NCBI GenBank assembly: GCA_947589575.1
Contig: CANQBM010000010.1
Coordinates: 1-54,358, forward strand
DNA from: an uncultured Clostridia bacterium
GTDB lineage: Bacteria > Bacillota > Clostridia > Oscillospirales > Acutalibacteraceae
Direction of reading: 5' to 3'
Length of the DNA: 54,358 nt
The translations under genes and the position numbers were made by a program. Below are positions 7,273 to 15,529 of the stretch, one piece after another (position 1 is the stretch's first letter; each line of letters begins with the position of its first letter). The notes below the pieces were generated by a model. It did not search any database. It was not told the origin of the DNA and saw only the letters and a list, made by a program, of their open reading frames with translations.

Positions 7273-9578
7273 TTTTCATTACCTCCGAAAAAAGCCTCGG
7301 CAATTCTGACACTTTCCATTGCGTCCTTTGCATAAAAATCAGCGTTTATCATTTGTGCGTAAGATTTTGTAAGTACCGCTCCGCCGACAAGTACCTTTGC
7401 GTCGGTATTTTTGTGGATAAGCTCAATCGTCTTTTCCATATTCGCAACGGTGGTTGTCATAAGCGCGGAGAGCGCAACAAGCCTGCAATCATTTTTTATT
7501 GTTTCCTCCAGCACTTTTTCGCACTTGACATCCTTGCCCAAATCAATTACGTCAAAGCCATAATTTGATAGCAGTACCTTAACTATATTTTTGCCTATAT
7601 CGTGTATATCTCCCTCAACGGTAGCAATAACAATTTTATTTTCGCTTTTCCTTTCCTGACCTGTCAAAGCGAGATGCTCCTTGATTACATTAAACGCCTC
7701 TTTTGCGGAATCGGCGCTCATTAAAAGCTGGGGAAGAAAAACCCTGTTTTTTTCAAAGCCGTCGCCGACAACATCAAGCGCGGGGATTATATACTGATTA
7801 ATAACCTCAAGAGGCTCGTTTGTTTTTAAAAGCTCTTTAGCGCACGCCCCTGCTTCTTCTTTTATACCCTTGATAATCGCAGTTTTCAAATCGTAGGAAG
7901 AAGTCACAGGCGCGGAAGTCTGAGACGAGACGACGGATTCAATATATTCTGCGCAGTTATCGTCATATCCTGACAGCGCATTAAACGAATAATATGCGTT
8001 CATCATTGATTCGCTCAGCGGATTTATTATACCCGCCGAAAGTCCGTTTTCAAGCGCGAGAGTAAAAAACGCGGTATTAATCGCTTCACGTTTCGGCAGA
8101 CCGAAACTGATATTTGACACGCCGAGCACAGTACCTATTCCAAGCTCATTTCTTATATATTTAACCGCCTTGAGTGTTTCAAGCGCGTTGTCCTTGTCTG
8201 TTGAAATAGTCATCGTCAGCGCATCAACAACAAGGTCTTTTTTATCAATTCTGTATTCTTCTGCCGTACCGATTATTTTCTTCGCAATGTCAATCCTGCC
8301 CTGCGCCGTTTCGGGAATACCGTTTTCGTCAAGGCAGAGGCATACGACAACACCGCCGTACTTTTTAACAAGCGGAAAAATCTCCTTCATTGAGGACTGC
8401 TTGCCGTTTACAGAGTTCACCATCGGCTTACCGTTATAAATACGCATCGCTTTTTCAAGCGCTTTCGGGTCGGAGGAGTCAAGCTGTAACGGCAGAGGAA
8501 GAACGCTCTGAAGATTATAGACAGCGTCGCTGAGCATTTTTACCTCGTCAATCTCAGGCAGACCGACATTGACGTCAAGAATATGCGCTCCTTTCTCCTG
8601 CTGGGAAAGCCCCTCCCTGATTACATAATCAATATCATTGTTTCTAAGCGCCTCTTTAAACAGCTTTTTACCGGTCGGGTTAATCCTTTCACCGATAATT
8701 ACAGGCTTTTTGCCGATAGTAACTGATGTAGAATAAGAGGTAACGACAGTATCATTTTTTCTTTGCGGCAGTGAATCGGGTATATTCTTACAAAGCGCTA
8801 TCATCTCTTTGATGTGCTCGGGTGTTGTGCCGCAGCAGCCTCCGAGATACGAGACTCCTATCCTTGCGATTTCAAGCATATCATCGGCGAATTCCTTAGG
8901 AGAAACATTATATACCGTTTGTCCGTTTACCGATTCGGGCAATCCCGCGTTAGGCATTACAAGAATAGGCAGAGAAGTACATTCTCTCAGCTCTTTTACA
9001 AGTCCTATCATCTGCTTTGGACCGAGACCGCAGTTAAGACCGATTACGTCAACACCAAGCCCCTCAAGCATTGCGCAGGCTGTTTTAATATCTCCGCCTG
9101 TGAGAAGCCGTCCCTTTTCATCAAAAATCATTGACGCAATAACAGGCAGATCGCAGTTTTCCTTAACGGCTAAAACAGCGGCTTTCAGTTCATAGGTGTC
9201 GCTCATTGTTTCAATAATTACTATGTCGCTGTCATCTTTACCCGCAATTACGACCTCTGAGAAAAGCTCAACCGCCCTTTCAAAATCAAGATCACCCATA
9301 GGCTTTAACAGCTTACCTGTAGGTCCCATATCAAGCGCAACCTTTTTGCCCGTCCTTTTTGCAAGCAGAACGCCTGCCTTGACAAGCTCAGCCGTGTTGT
9401 CATATTTAAGCGAATTTGCGCCGAAGGTGTTAGCAGTAATAAATTCCGCGCCCGCCTCGGCATAGCCCTTATGGACAGCGTAAACTCTGTCAGGTTGGGA
9501 AATATTCAGTTTTTCGGGGAGTTCGCCTGCCGACAGATTCAGCATGCTTCCCATTCCGCCATCAAAAAATCTAATCAT
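7269..9578 (-). CDS. metH: Cobalamin-dependent methionine synthase, lacking the activation domain
   Basis: Transfers the methyl group of 5-methyl-tetrahydrofolate to homocysteine through cobalamin. Domain order over 769 residues: homocysteine-binding barrel (1 to about 290; zinc cysteines in GLNCG and GGCCGTTPEH), pterin-binding barrel (about 290-560; GERINPTGKK and the LDVNVG region), B12 cap and Rossmann domain (about 570-769; EGDIHDIGKNIV holds the DXHXXG motif with the cobalt-ligating His). The AdoMet-binding reactivation domain of the long E. coli enzyme is absent; the adjacent gene encodes a reactivation-domain-like protein. Overlaps that gene by 8 nt and the Rrf2 gene by 3-4 nt. Confidence 0.95.
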   Translation of the reverse strand: MIRFFDGGMGSMLNLSAGELPEKLNISQPDRVYAVHKGYAEAGAEFITANTFGANSLKYDNTAELVKAGVLLAKRTGKKVALDMGPTGKLLKPMGDLDFERAVELFSEVVIAGKDDSDIVIIETMSDTYELKAAVLAVKENCDLPVIASMIFDEKGRLLTGGDIKTACAMLEGLGVDVIGLNCGLGPKQMIGLVKELRECTSLPILVMPNAGLPESVNGQTVYNVSPKEFADDMLEIARIGVSYLGGCCGTTPEHIKEMIALCKNIPDSLPQRKNDTVVTSYSTSVTIGKKPVIIGERINPTGKKLFKEALRNNDIDYVIREGLSQQEKGAHILDVNVGLPEIDEVKMLSDAVYNLQSVLPLPLQLDSSDPKALEKAMRIYNGKPMVNSVNGKQSSMKEIFPLVKKYGGVVVCLCLDENGIPETAQGRIDIAKKIIGTAEEYRIDKKDLVVDALTMTISTDKDNALETLKAVKYIRNELGIGTVLGVSNISFGLPKREAINTAFFTLALENGLSAGIINPLSESMMNAYYSFNALSGYDDNCAEYIESVVSSQTSAPVTSSYDLKTAIIKGIKEEAGACAKELLKTNEPLEVINQYIIPALDVVGDGFEKNRVFLPQLLMSADSAKEAFNVIKEHLALTGQERKSENKIVIATVEGDIHDIGKNIVKVLLSNYGFDVIDLGKDVKCEKVLEETIKNDCRLVALSALMTTTVANMEKTIELIHKNTDAKVLVGGAVLTKSYAQMINADFYAKDAMESVRIAEAFFGGNEK

Positions 9579-10128
9579 TTTCTATACCTATAATTGCTGT
9601 TACTGATTTTGTAGGTAACATTTGGTATGTGTCCGTCAGAGTAATACCGATACGTTTTGTCAGTTCAATCATATCAAATATTTTTTTGTTTTCCCTTATG
9701 TCCAAATCAAAATATCCGGGAGAAAACCTTTGCCTCAAACACATACCCTCTGCCCTTAGCGTATCCTCAAGTTTGTCGCAAACTTCTTCAATTTTAGAGG
9801 CAAGACAAGCCTGAAGCACCATTGATTTTGAAATATCTGTTGTACTGTATGTCCTTAAAAGTCTGTCACATTCCGTTCCCAGAGTCGCGCCAAAAACACA
9901 GACACGTCCGCATCCCTTAACGGTTTCGGCAAGCCTCACGCTGTGAAACACAACATTACCGATAATCAAGCTGTCGTCAGTTACCTTACAATCATATATC
10001 CTGTGAAGTGTTTTCGGCTTGACGCAGGCATTAATCTCCAAACAGCACTCGTCAATCAAACTTAAAAGCCGTTCATCGTCTGTTTTCGATGATGTCCTGA
10101 GATAACGCAGAATTTCAGCCTTATTCAT
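9571..10128 (-). CDS. Stand-alone methionine synthase activation-domain protein
   Basis: 185 residues resembling the AdoMet-binding reactivation domain of MetH (VFGATLGTECDRLLR near residue 78; the C-terminal RFSPGYFDLDIRENKKIF matches the RxSPGY signature). It should bind AdoMet and help methylate oxidised cob(II)alamin back to methylcobalamin in the short MetH next door. A split MetH of this kind is known in Firmicutes and is not a frameshift: the genes overlap by 8 nt and have separate starts. Its 5' end overlaps metF by 8 nt. Confidence 0.88.
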   Translation of the reverse strand: MNKAEILRYLRTSSKTDDERLLSLIDECCLEINACVKPKTLHRIYDCKVTDDSLIIGNVVFHSVRLAETVKGCGRVCVFGATLGTECDRLLRTYSTTDISKSMVLQACLASKIEEVCDKLEDTLRAEGMCLRQRFSPGYFDLDIRENKKIFDMIELTKRIGITLTDTYQMLPTKSVTAIIGIEND

Positions 10129-10987
10129 TTATAATTGCTGACAGTCCTTTCATTATATTATGAGCCACATCGGGTTTATTCATAGTATAAATATGAATAT
10201 TATTAACTCCGTTTGCCATTAAATCTATTATCTGCTCGGTAGCGTAAATAATGCCCGCCTGCTTCATAGCGTCGGGGTTTTCACCGAAGCGCTCCATAAT
10301 TTTTTCAAATTTTTTAGGAAGAGAGCAGTTGGAAAGCTCAACGCTGCGCCTAATCATTTTTGCGTTTGTAATCGGCATAATTCCCGCAATAACAGGGACA
10401 TTTATTCCCTTAATCGCGCACATTTCAAGAAAATCATAAAATACGCCATTATCAAAAAACATCTGTGAGGTCAGAAAATCAAGACCGCAGTCAACCTTTT
10501 CCTTAAGATGAGCAATATCCTCTATCCTGTTTCGTGATTCAGGGTGTATTTCAGGATAGCACGCTCCGCCGACACAAAAATTACCTCTTGCCTTTATTTC
10601 ACTTACAAGTTCATACGCATTGTGATAATACTGATTTTCGCTCATTATGAAGTCCTTTGGAATATCACCTCTTAGAGCTAAGATATTCTCTATGCCGTTT
10701 GCCTCAAACTCGTCAAGAACAGAATCTGTTTTCTCTTTTGTGGATGTAAGACATGTCAGATGTGAAAGCGGAGATACACCGCCTTTTCTAATAGCGTTTG
10801 CAATTTCGGTAGTATATCCGCTTGAGGTTCCGGACGCGCCGTATGTAACGCTCATAAATGAAGGTTTGTCCTTCACCATTTCGCTGATTACCTTTTTGGT
10901 ATCAGCCAGCTTTGCCCACTCCTTCGGCGGAAAAACCTCAAATGATACGGTTACTCTCTTTCTGTTTAAAATTTCACTTATTTTCAT
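10121..10987 (-). CDS. metF: 5,10-methylenetetrahydrofolate reductase
   Basis: 288-residue FAD enzyme that reduces methylene-THF to methyl-THF, the methyl donor for MetH. The start is family-typical (TVSFEVFPPKEW), followed by SVTYGASG, the ALRGD loop, GGACYPE with the HPES segment, and the CGLDFLTSQMFFDN flavin/folate region. It is the first gene of the four-gene operon, read from the promoter at 11027-11055. AAGGA lies about 11 nt before the ATG, longer than usual. Confidence 0.95.
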   Translation of the reverse strand: MKISEILNRKRVTVSFEVFPPKEWAKLADTKKVISEMVKDKPSFMSVTYGASGTSSGYTTEIANAIRKGGVSPLSHLTCLTSTKEKTDSVLDEFEANGIENILALRGDIPKDFIMSENQYYHNAYELVSEIKARGNFCVGGACYPEIHPESRNRIEDIAHLKEKVDCGLDFLTSQMFFDNGVFYDFLEMCAIKGINVPVIAGIMPITNAKMIRRSVELSNCSLPKKFEKIMERFGENPDAMKQAGIIYATEQIIDLMANGVNNIHIYTMNKPDVAHNIMKGLSAIINE

Positions 10988-11026
10988 TAGATTATTAATC
11001 CTTAATATTATTAAAATATATAAGCC

Positions 11027-11055
11027 ATTATACTACCGTTTTAGTAGGAATTCAA
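11027..11055 (-). promoter_or_regulatory. Promoter of the metF operon with candidate Rrf2 operator
   Basis: On the minus strand, TTGAAT and TATAAT lie 17 bp apart. The spacer holds an inverted repeat, CCTAC ... GTAG(T) (about 11031-11049), placed where a repressor would block RNA polymerase. Binding by the co-transcribed Rrf2 protein is inference. I looked for and did not see a SAM riboswitch or T-box in the short leader (about 35 nt). The -35 box overlaps the end of the upstream small gene. Confidence 0.7.
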
Positions 11056-11234
11056 GTTATATTTGCGTTGTCGTCTTGATTACAGTAAATTTCATTTCCC
11101 GCCTGAATTGTTTCAAGAGCGTCTCCAAGCTGATTAAAAAACACCGAAAGCAGAGTAAGCTCGTTGTTGCTCTTACCCTTTGCAATGGCGCAGGCAAGCG
11201 CCGAAACCGATAAATTTAAGGAGCATCCGTCCAA
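11052..11234 (-). CDS. Small clostridial protein, DUF6774-like
   Basis: 60 residues; the central pattern SALACAIAKGKSNNELTLLS then FFNQLGDALETIQA resembles a small protein family widespread in Clostridia (I recall it as DUF6774) that has no known function. It starts with TTG at 11234, supported by GGAGGG 7 nt upstream. The C-terminal acidic/Asn tail is short. It is upstream of metF on the same strand, but metF has its own promoter overlapping this gene's 3' end. The family call is from memory of the pattern only. Confidence 0.65.
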   Translation of the reverse strand: MDGCSLNLSVSALACAIAKGKSNNELTLLSVFFNQLGDALETIQAGNEIYCNQDDNANIT

Positions 11235-11346
11235 AACCAGCCCTCCATTTCATAAATAATAAATTAGATTTTGATATGATTTAGTTAGAAAAAACGAGAA
11301 AAAATAAGAAATGTGCCTTTAATATAAAATTATTTTTAATTTTTTG

Positions 11347-11375
11347 TTGACTATCAAATAACTCTATGATATTAT
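11347..11375 (+). promoter_or_regulatory. Promoter of rplM-rpsI
   Basis: TTGACT (11347-11352), 17 bp, TATTAT (11370-11375). Confidence 0.8.
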
Positions 11376-11393
11376 ATTCAAGCACTAAAAAAA

Positions 11394-11430
11394 TGACTGC
11401 GTCGGTTACGGCCTTAAGTATGTGCAGTCA
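11394..11430 (+). ncRNA. Leader hairpin of rplM (L13-leader-like)
   Basis: The rplM 5' UTR forms a stem TGACTGC / GCAGTCA closing a 23-nt inner region with its own GG/CC pairs. Firmicutes carry an L13-binding leader at this position, so autogenous control by ribosomal protein L13 is likely. I match it by position and shape, not by alignment to the Rfam model. Confidence 0.55.
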
Positions 11431-11464
11431 ACTATTTAAAATTTCAGTTTGGAGGATATTGATT

Positions 11465-11893
11465 ATGTCAACATTTATGCCAAAAGCTGACGAAATCGAG
11501 CGCAAGTGGTATATTATTGATGCTGCTGACAAGCCTCTCGGACGTGTGGCAAGCGAGGCTGCCGTTCTTCTCAGGGGTAAGCATAAGCCGATTTTTATGC
11601 CGAATGTAGACTGCGGCGATTTCGTTATTATCATCAATACTGATAAAGCTGTTCTTACAGGCGATAAGCTTAACAAAAAGCTTTATCAGCATCACACAGG
11701 TTACATCGGTAATCTCAAGGAAGTTAAGTACGCTACTCTTATGGAAAAGAAAAGTGACTTTGCCATGCAGCTTGCTGTTAAAGGTATGATTCCCGATACC
11801 ACACTCGGCAGAAAGCAGCTTACAAGATGTCGCATCTATAAGGGTGCCCAGCACAAGCACGAGGCTCAGAAGCCTGAAGCTTGGGAATTATAA
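11465..11893 (+). CDS. rplM: 50S ribosomal protein L13
   Basis: 142 residues with the L13 hallmarks: WYIIDAADKPLGRVASEAA, a central DFVIIINTDKAVLTGDK, and KGMIPDTTLGRKQ. Early 50S assembly protein. The frame is open upstream to 11366, but GGAGGATATTGATT places the ATG at 11465. Followed after 16 nt by rpsI, the conserved pair. Confidence 0.97.
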   Translation: MSTFMPKADEIERKWYIIDAADKPLGRVASEAAVLLRGKHKPIFMPNVDCGDFVIIINTDKAVLTGDKLNKKLYQHHTGYIGNLKEVKYATLMEKKSDFAMQLAVKGMIPDTTLGRKQLTRCRIYKGAQHKHEAQKPEAWEL

Positions 11894-11909
11894 GGGAGGT
11901 ATCTGAATT

Positions 11910-12308
11910 ATGTACGAAACAAATCCTTATTTCTACGGCACAGGCAGAAGAAAAGAGTCTGTAGCTCGTGTACGTGTTTACGCAGGTACCGGCAAAATCA
12001 CAATCAATGACAGAGATATTGACGACTATTTCGGTCTTGAAACTCTCAAGCTTATTGTTCGTCAGCCTCTTAATCTTACAGAAACAACCGAAAAGTTTGA
12101 CATCGTTTGCCGCGTAAACGGCGGCGGCGTTACAGGTCAAGCAGGAGCAATCCGCCATGGTATTGCGAGAGCTCTTCTTCAGTATGACGAAGCGCTCCGC
12201 CCGGCGCTTAAGAAGGCAGGCTTCCTTACACGTGACCCTCGTATGAAGGAAAGAAAGAAACCCGGTCTTAAAAAAGCACGCCGCGCTCCCCAGTTCTCAA
12301 AGAGATAA
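11910..12308 (+). CDS. rpsI: 30S ribosomal protein S9
   Basis: 132 residues. [16 protein letters not shown] at the N-terminus, [20 protein letters not shown] in the middle and the basic tail ending PQFSKR, whose last residues reach the P-site tRNA in the ribosome. Good site GGGAGG ahead of the ATG. Second gene of the L13-S9 operon. Confidence 0.97.
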   Translation: MYETNPYFYGTGRRKESVARVRVYAGTGKITINDRDIDDYFGLETLKLIVRQPLNLTETTEKFDIVCRVNGGGVTGQAGAIRHGIARALLQYDEALRPALKKAGFLTRDPRMKERKKPGLKKARRAPQFSKR

Positions 12309-12315
12309 TTATTTT

Positions 12316-12348
12316 ATACACTCCTGTTTGTTCAGGAGTGTATTTTTT
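12316..12348 (+). terminator. Intrinsic terminator after rpsI
   Basis: 11-bp perfect stem ATACACTCCTG / CAGGAGTGTAT, 6-nt loop, then TTTTTT. The stem core is nearly the same as in the rpsT terminator at 2922. Confidence 0.92.
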
Positions 12349-12386
12349 GTTAAGCTAAGTAATCATTTATGCAGGAGTAAAATTGT

Positions 12387-12839
12387 ATGTGTTTAATCTG
12401 TGACAGAATTGATATGATTAAAAAAGGAGAAAATCCGTATTTTGTTAAAGAACTTGAAACGGGCTATGTCGTTATCGGTGACTTCCAGCATTTTTATGGG
12501 TATTCCCTGTTTCTTTGCAAAGAACATAAAACGGAACTTGAAGAGTTAGAAAAAAGATTTCGTGATAAATTTCTATCCGAAATGGCAGACGTAGCCGCAG
12601 CAGTATCGAACGCCTTTCCCTGTGACAAAATGAACTATGAGCTTCTCGGAATGGGTGACGGTCATCTGCACTGGCATCTTACGCCGAGAAGAGACGGTGA
12701 TTTGAAAGGACACGGATATAACAAAAAGGGACCTATATGGTGGTATCCCCTTGATAAAATGTACGATGAATCAAACAGACCGACCATTGATAAGATTGAA
12801 GAGATGAAAAAACGGCTGCTTGCCGAACTGGAGGTATAA
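12387..12839 (+). CDS. HIT-family nucleotide hydrolase or transferase
   Basis: 150 residues with the histidine triad GHLHWHLTP (His93, His95, His97; the central-to-last His carry the nucleotidyl transfer). CLICD at the N-terminus gives a Cys pair common in this branch. HIT proteins act on nucleoside phosphoramidates or dinucleoside polyphosphates; the exact substrate is unknown. AGGAGTAAAA precedes the ATG. The stop codon overlaps the start of the NUDIX fragment downstream (TAAATG context). Confidence 0.88.
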   Translation: MCLICDRIDMIKKGENPYFVKELETGYVVIGDFQHFYGYSLFLCKEHKTELEELEKRFRDKFLSEMADVAAAVSNAFPCDKMNYELLGMGDGHLHWHLTPRRDGDLKGHGYNKKGPIWWYPLDKMYDESNRPTIDKIEEMKKRLLAELEV

Positions 12840-12941
12840 ATGGAAGATTATATTAAATATATACGCGGTAAAATCGGTCATAACATGATTATTCTTAATT
12901 ACGCAGGATGTATAATTTCTGATGAAAGGAAGATGTTATGA
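12840..12941 (+). pseudogene. NUDIX hydrolase N-terminal stub (33 codons)
   Basis: A 33-codon frame (MEDYIKYIRGKIGHN ... SDERKML) reads like the first 33 residues of a NUDIX hydrolase of the YIKxIRxxIGH type, then stops before the catalytic box. The intact NUDIX gene next door begins with the related MSYIKEIRKFIGHSP. The stub stop codon overlaps that ATG as ATGA. It is best read as the remnant of a tandem NUDIX pair after deletion. It could still be translated and couple ribosomes to the next gene. Confidence 0.6.
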
Positions 12942-13387
12942 GCTACATAAAAGAAATCAGAAAATTTATCGGTCATTCTCCTATGCTTAGCGCAGGAGCA
13001 ACCATTGTTGTATTAAAACAGAATAAAATTCTTTTAAACTTGCGTTCTGATACAAACACATGGGGAATACCGGGAGGAGCGATTGAACTCGGAGAAACTC
13101 TTGAGGAAACAGCCGCAAGAGAGCTGAAGGAAGAAACAAATTTAACAGCAAAAAGCTTTTCTCTTTTAAATGTGTTTTCGGGGAAGGATTTTTATTTCAA
13201 ATATCCAAATGATGACGAACTTTTTTCCGTGGTTGTACTTTATCTTGCAAACGGAGTTTCGGGCAATTTAAAAATAGCTGACGGAGAAAGTTTTGAACTT
13301 AAATATTTCGGTAAAAATGAATTGCCTTGCCTTGAAAGCAGAGCGAAAATAATTATTGACTGGCTGATAAAAAAAGAATATCTGTAG
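12938..13387 (+). CDS. NUDIX hydrolase
   Basis: 149 residues. The NUDIX box runs from GAIELGETLEETAARELKEE: Gly, GE, REL and EE are all in place, with the final Gly of the consensus replaced by Asn (EETNL). Hydrolyses nucleoside diphosphates linked to another moiety; the substrate is unknown. AAGGAAGA precedes the ATG, which overlaps the stop of the truncated NUDIX stub. Confidence 0.85.
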   Translation: MSYIKEIRKFIGHSPMLSAGATIVVLKQNKILLNLRSDTNTWGIPGGAIELGETLEETAARELKEETNLTAKSFSLLNVFSGKDFYFKYPNDDELFSVVVLYLANGVSGNLKIADGESFELKYFGKNELPCLESRAKIIIDWLIKKEYL

Positions 13388-13572
13388 ACAGGAATATTAT
13401 TAAATAAGCTCTGTAATAAGAACAATACTTTTTTACGGTGCCTTTAAATCTTAAAGGGAATTATTCAAATATTAGTTGAATTTATTTCAATAAACAAGTT
13501 ATTGTTTTTTCAATCTTTTCAGGATATTATTAAATTACAGACGGTACCGCTGAAATTTTTTGAGGTGATTAT

Positions 13573-13872
13573 ATGAAAATTTATTTTGGTGAAAATCTGA
13601 AAAGGCTGAGAAAAGAAAAAGAACTCACTCAGGAAACGCTTGCTGATTTTTTAGGCGTATCCTTTCAGGCGGTAAGCAAATGGGAAAGAAATGAAAGCTA
13701 TCCAAATATTGTACCAAGCACAACTCACTTCTGCTTAGATGAAGTCAGAAATATTTTTGCCGGCGCTGTAAATATAAGGCATTATCTGAACAATAATTTA
13801 CTGAATTCGGGTGAACATATCGGTGACGGCATAAGCCTTCGCAAAGAAACAAGGGTTACGGTACTGAGATAG
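13573..13872 (+). pseudogene. Chimeric ORF: XRE helix-turn-helix fused to a broken acetyltransferase
   Basis: The first 46 codons encode a clean XRE/Cro DNA-binding domain (LTQETLADFLGVSFQAVSKWE). From about 13711 the frame turns into the middle of an unrelated GNAT acetyltransferase (VPSTTHF, then VNIRHYLNN) and ends at a frameshift stop. The junction YPNI/VPST looks like a deletion joining two genes. A 99-residue product with a working HTH could still be made, since GAGGTGATT lies before the ATG. Confidence 0.7.
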
Positions 13873-14056
13873 CTTCTATGGCTATTTACAAGTACGAAAA
13901 ATTGGATATTAAAAAGGTTTTAATGATATGTGATAGTAATATACATTTGCAAAAGTTATTATTAAAAACGGCGAAATAATAAAAAATAAAATACTTGACC
14001 ATGGTACACTGATACAGCGTTATTGGATTAATATTAGTAAAAAGGATGGTAATTAA
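13711..14056 (+). pseudogene. GNAT acetyltransferase pseudogene, two frameshifts, N-terminus lost
   Basis: Three frames in succession give a GNAT: VNIRHYLNNNLLNSG and EHIGDGI in the frame of the XRE fusion; then, from about 13844, PSQRNKGYGTEIASMAIYKY (the acetyl-CoA loop) in a second frame; then, from about 13950, AKVIIKNGEIIKNK and TLIQRYWI in a third, ending at 14054-14056. Gene order within the protein is right, so this is one decayed gene. The intact GNAT at 14058 begins 1 nt later. Confidence 0.75.
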
Positions 14057-14057
14057 T

Positions 14058-14633
14058 ATGACTGAAATTGAGATGATGCCTCCCTTAAGACATTGCGGAA
14101 CAAAGACAATAAAAACAGAAAGACTGACATTACGTAAATTTGCAAGAGAGGATTATATTGATATGTATAAATGGGCAAGTAATCCTGATGTTGTAAAATA
14201 TTTATCATATTATCCGCATAAAAATCCTGATGTAACAAAATCAATTCTTGAAAAATGGATTATCAACTATCAAAAACCAAACGAATATAACTGGGCAATT
14301 GAATTTGATGGTAAATGTATCGGAAATATAAGTACAGTTTCTCAAGACAACGAATGCTTCTCCTGCCATCTCGGGTGGCAGATTGATGTTGATTTTTGGA
14401 ATAAAGGAATAATGACAGAAGCAGCAAAGGCAGTTGTTAATTTCCTTTTCAGTGAAGTCGGTTACGATAGAATTACCTCAGGATACGATACAAGGAATAT
14501 CGCTTCAGGCAGAGTAATGCAAAAAATCGGTATGAAACTTGAAGGTACTTTTCGCAGATATTGCTATCGGAAAGACGGCAGCATAGGAGATAAAAACTAC
14601 TATGCTATATTAAAATCAGATTGGGAAAATTGA
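14058..14633 (+). CDS. GNAT acetyltransferase, RimJ/RimL type
   Basis: 191 residues. ERLTLRKFAREDYIDMYKWASNPDV is typical of the RimJ/RimL branch, as are HLGWQIDVDFWNKGIMTEA (acetyl-CoA loop) and the final NIASGRVMQKIGMKLEGTFRR. These enzymes acetylate protein N-termini or small molecules; the target is unknown. I start at 14058 because AAAGGATGG is 8 nt away; an in-frame ATG at 14046 lies inside that site. Confidence 0.88.
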   Translation: MTEIEMMPPLRHCGTKTIKTERLTLRKFAREDYIDMYKWASNPDVVKYLSYYPHKNPDVTKSILEKWIINYQKPNEYNWAIEFDGKCIGNISTVSQDNECFSCHLGWQIDVDFWNKGIMTEAAKAVVNFLFSEVGYDRITSGYDTRNIASGRVMQKIGMKLEGTFRRYCYRKDGSIGDKNYYAILKSDWEN

Positions 14634-14645
14634 AAACATAACAAA

Positions 14646-14731
14646 ACGGACATCGCATTTACAGTGATGTCCGTATACGGTTTAAATTTTATTTTCTGCT
14701 TGCAGCTCTTTTCTGAACTGCAAGCCTTTTT
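14646..14731. terminator. Two tandem terminator hairpins between convergent genes
   Basis: First hairpin 14646-14674 (ACGGACATC / GATGTCCGT, A-rich on its left so it works leftward). Second hairpin 14698-14725 (GCTTGCAG / CTGCAAGC) followed by CTTTTT, which works rightward for the GNAT gene. Confidence 0.8.
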
Positions 14732-14736
14732 AGTTA

Positions 14737-15489
14737 TTACAATTTCTGTAAACCGAACAGCGCCTGATTTTCATATGGCATACGATATTTGAAATGCATA
14801 TAATTCCAATATTCAACTCGCTCTTGCTGTTCCTGATTATTTGGATTCTTTCGCAATTTATTAATATCTCTGCGAACACTCCAGGTGTAGTAACGATTCC
14901 AATCGTTCTCTGTACCTGTTGCAAAATGAGTTATGTAATATCCTAAATCATTGAACATTTTATTTAGCTTAGTTAATGGATATACTCCACCATCAAATTC
15001 ATCAAGCTCTTTGGGTACATCTTCAACAGTTGCGTAAACCTTTTGATAAAGCAATGTACCACTTTCCTTTAAAAATTTCTCACCAAGCTGAAATGTATTT
15101 TCAATAGAATCAATCGTTTCACTGCAAATTGCAACATCATATTTTGTATCATCTTTGTACTTGGTGACATCCTCATGAATAAGCTTAATGCTATCAATAT
15201 TACTTTCTCTCAATCGTTTTTTGCCTGTGTGAACAAAATCTTTGCAAATATCAACCCCTGTGCCTGATATATTAAATGCTTCACTCCATACTTTAAGCAC
15301 AGTACCATAACCACAGCATAAATCTAAAACCTTGCTGTTTTCATTAAGTCCAAGCTCGTAGCCTAATCTCAGTATTTCCTCAACAGGCACCATACTGATT
15401 AAGTATTGATTGTCCTCAATCTCGTTAATTCTGTTTTTATAAGTATCTAATTCAATATTTGTATTCTTTGATTTATTTATAAAACTCAA
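14737..15489 (-). CDS. SAM-dependent methyltransferase with attenuator leader
   Basis: About 250 residues, class I Rossmann methyltransferase: motif I is VLDLCCGYGT, followed by the acidic GVDI (motif II) and a VAICSETID stretch at motif IV. Substrate unknown; the C-terminal part is rich in aromatic and basic residues. The open frame reaches a TTG at 15504, but GGAGGAA at 15496-15502 lies inside that extension and points to the TTG at 15489. The 250-nt leader carries a 10-codon ORF and an intrinsic terminator, an arrangement known for genes induced by ribosome-targeting antibiotics. A role in protecting the ribosome or modifying a drug is inference. Confidence 0.85.
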   Translation of the reverse strand: MSFINKSKNTNIELDTYKNRINEIEDNQYLISMVPVEEILRLGYELGLNENSKVLDLCCGYGTVLKVWSEAFNISGTGVDICKDFVHTGKKRLRESNIDSIKLIHEDVTKYKDDTKYDVAICSETIDSIENTFQLGEKFLKESGTLLYQKVYATVEDVPKELDEFDGGVYPLTKLNKMFNDLGYYITHFATGTENDWNRYYTWSVRRDINKLRKNPNNQEQQERVEYWNYMHFKYRMPYENQALFGLQKL

Positions 15490-15529
15490 TTTAAGTTCCT
15501 CCAAAATATTATTTATAAAAATATCCTAT

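Noticed and set aside
8809-9195. Long plus-strand frames inside metH
   Set aside because: Shadows of a clear MetH coding sequence; no ribosome sites and low-complexity translations.
9571-10128. metH and its activation protein read as one frameshifted gene
   Set aside because: The order is reversed from fused MetH (activation part upstream), starts are separate, and stand-alone activation proteins are known in Firmicutes.
10988-11050. SAM riboswitch or T-box before metF
   Set aside because: The transcript leader is only about 35 nt and has no S-box or T-box motifs.
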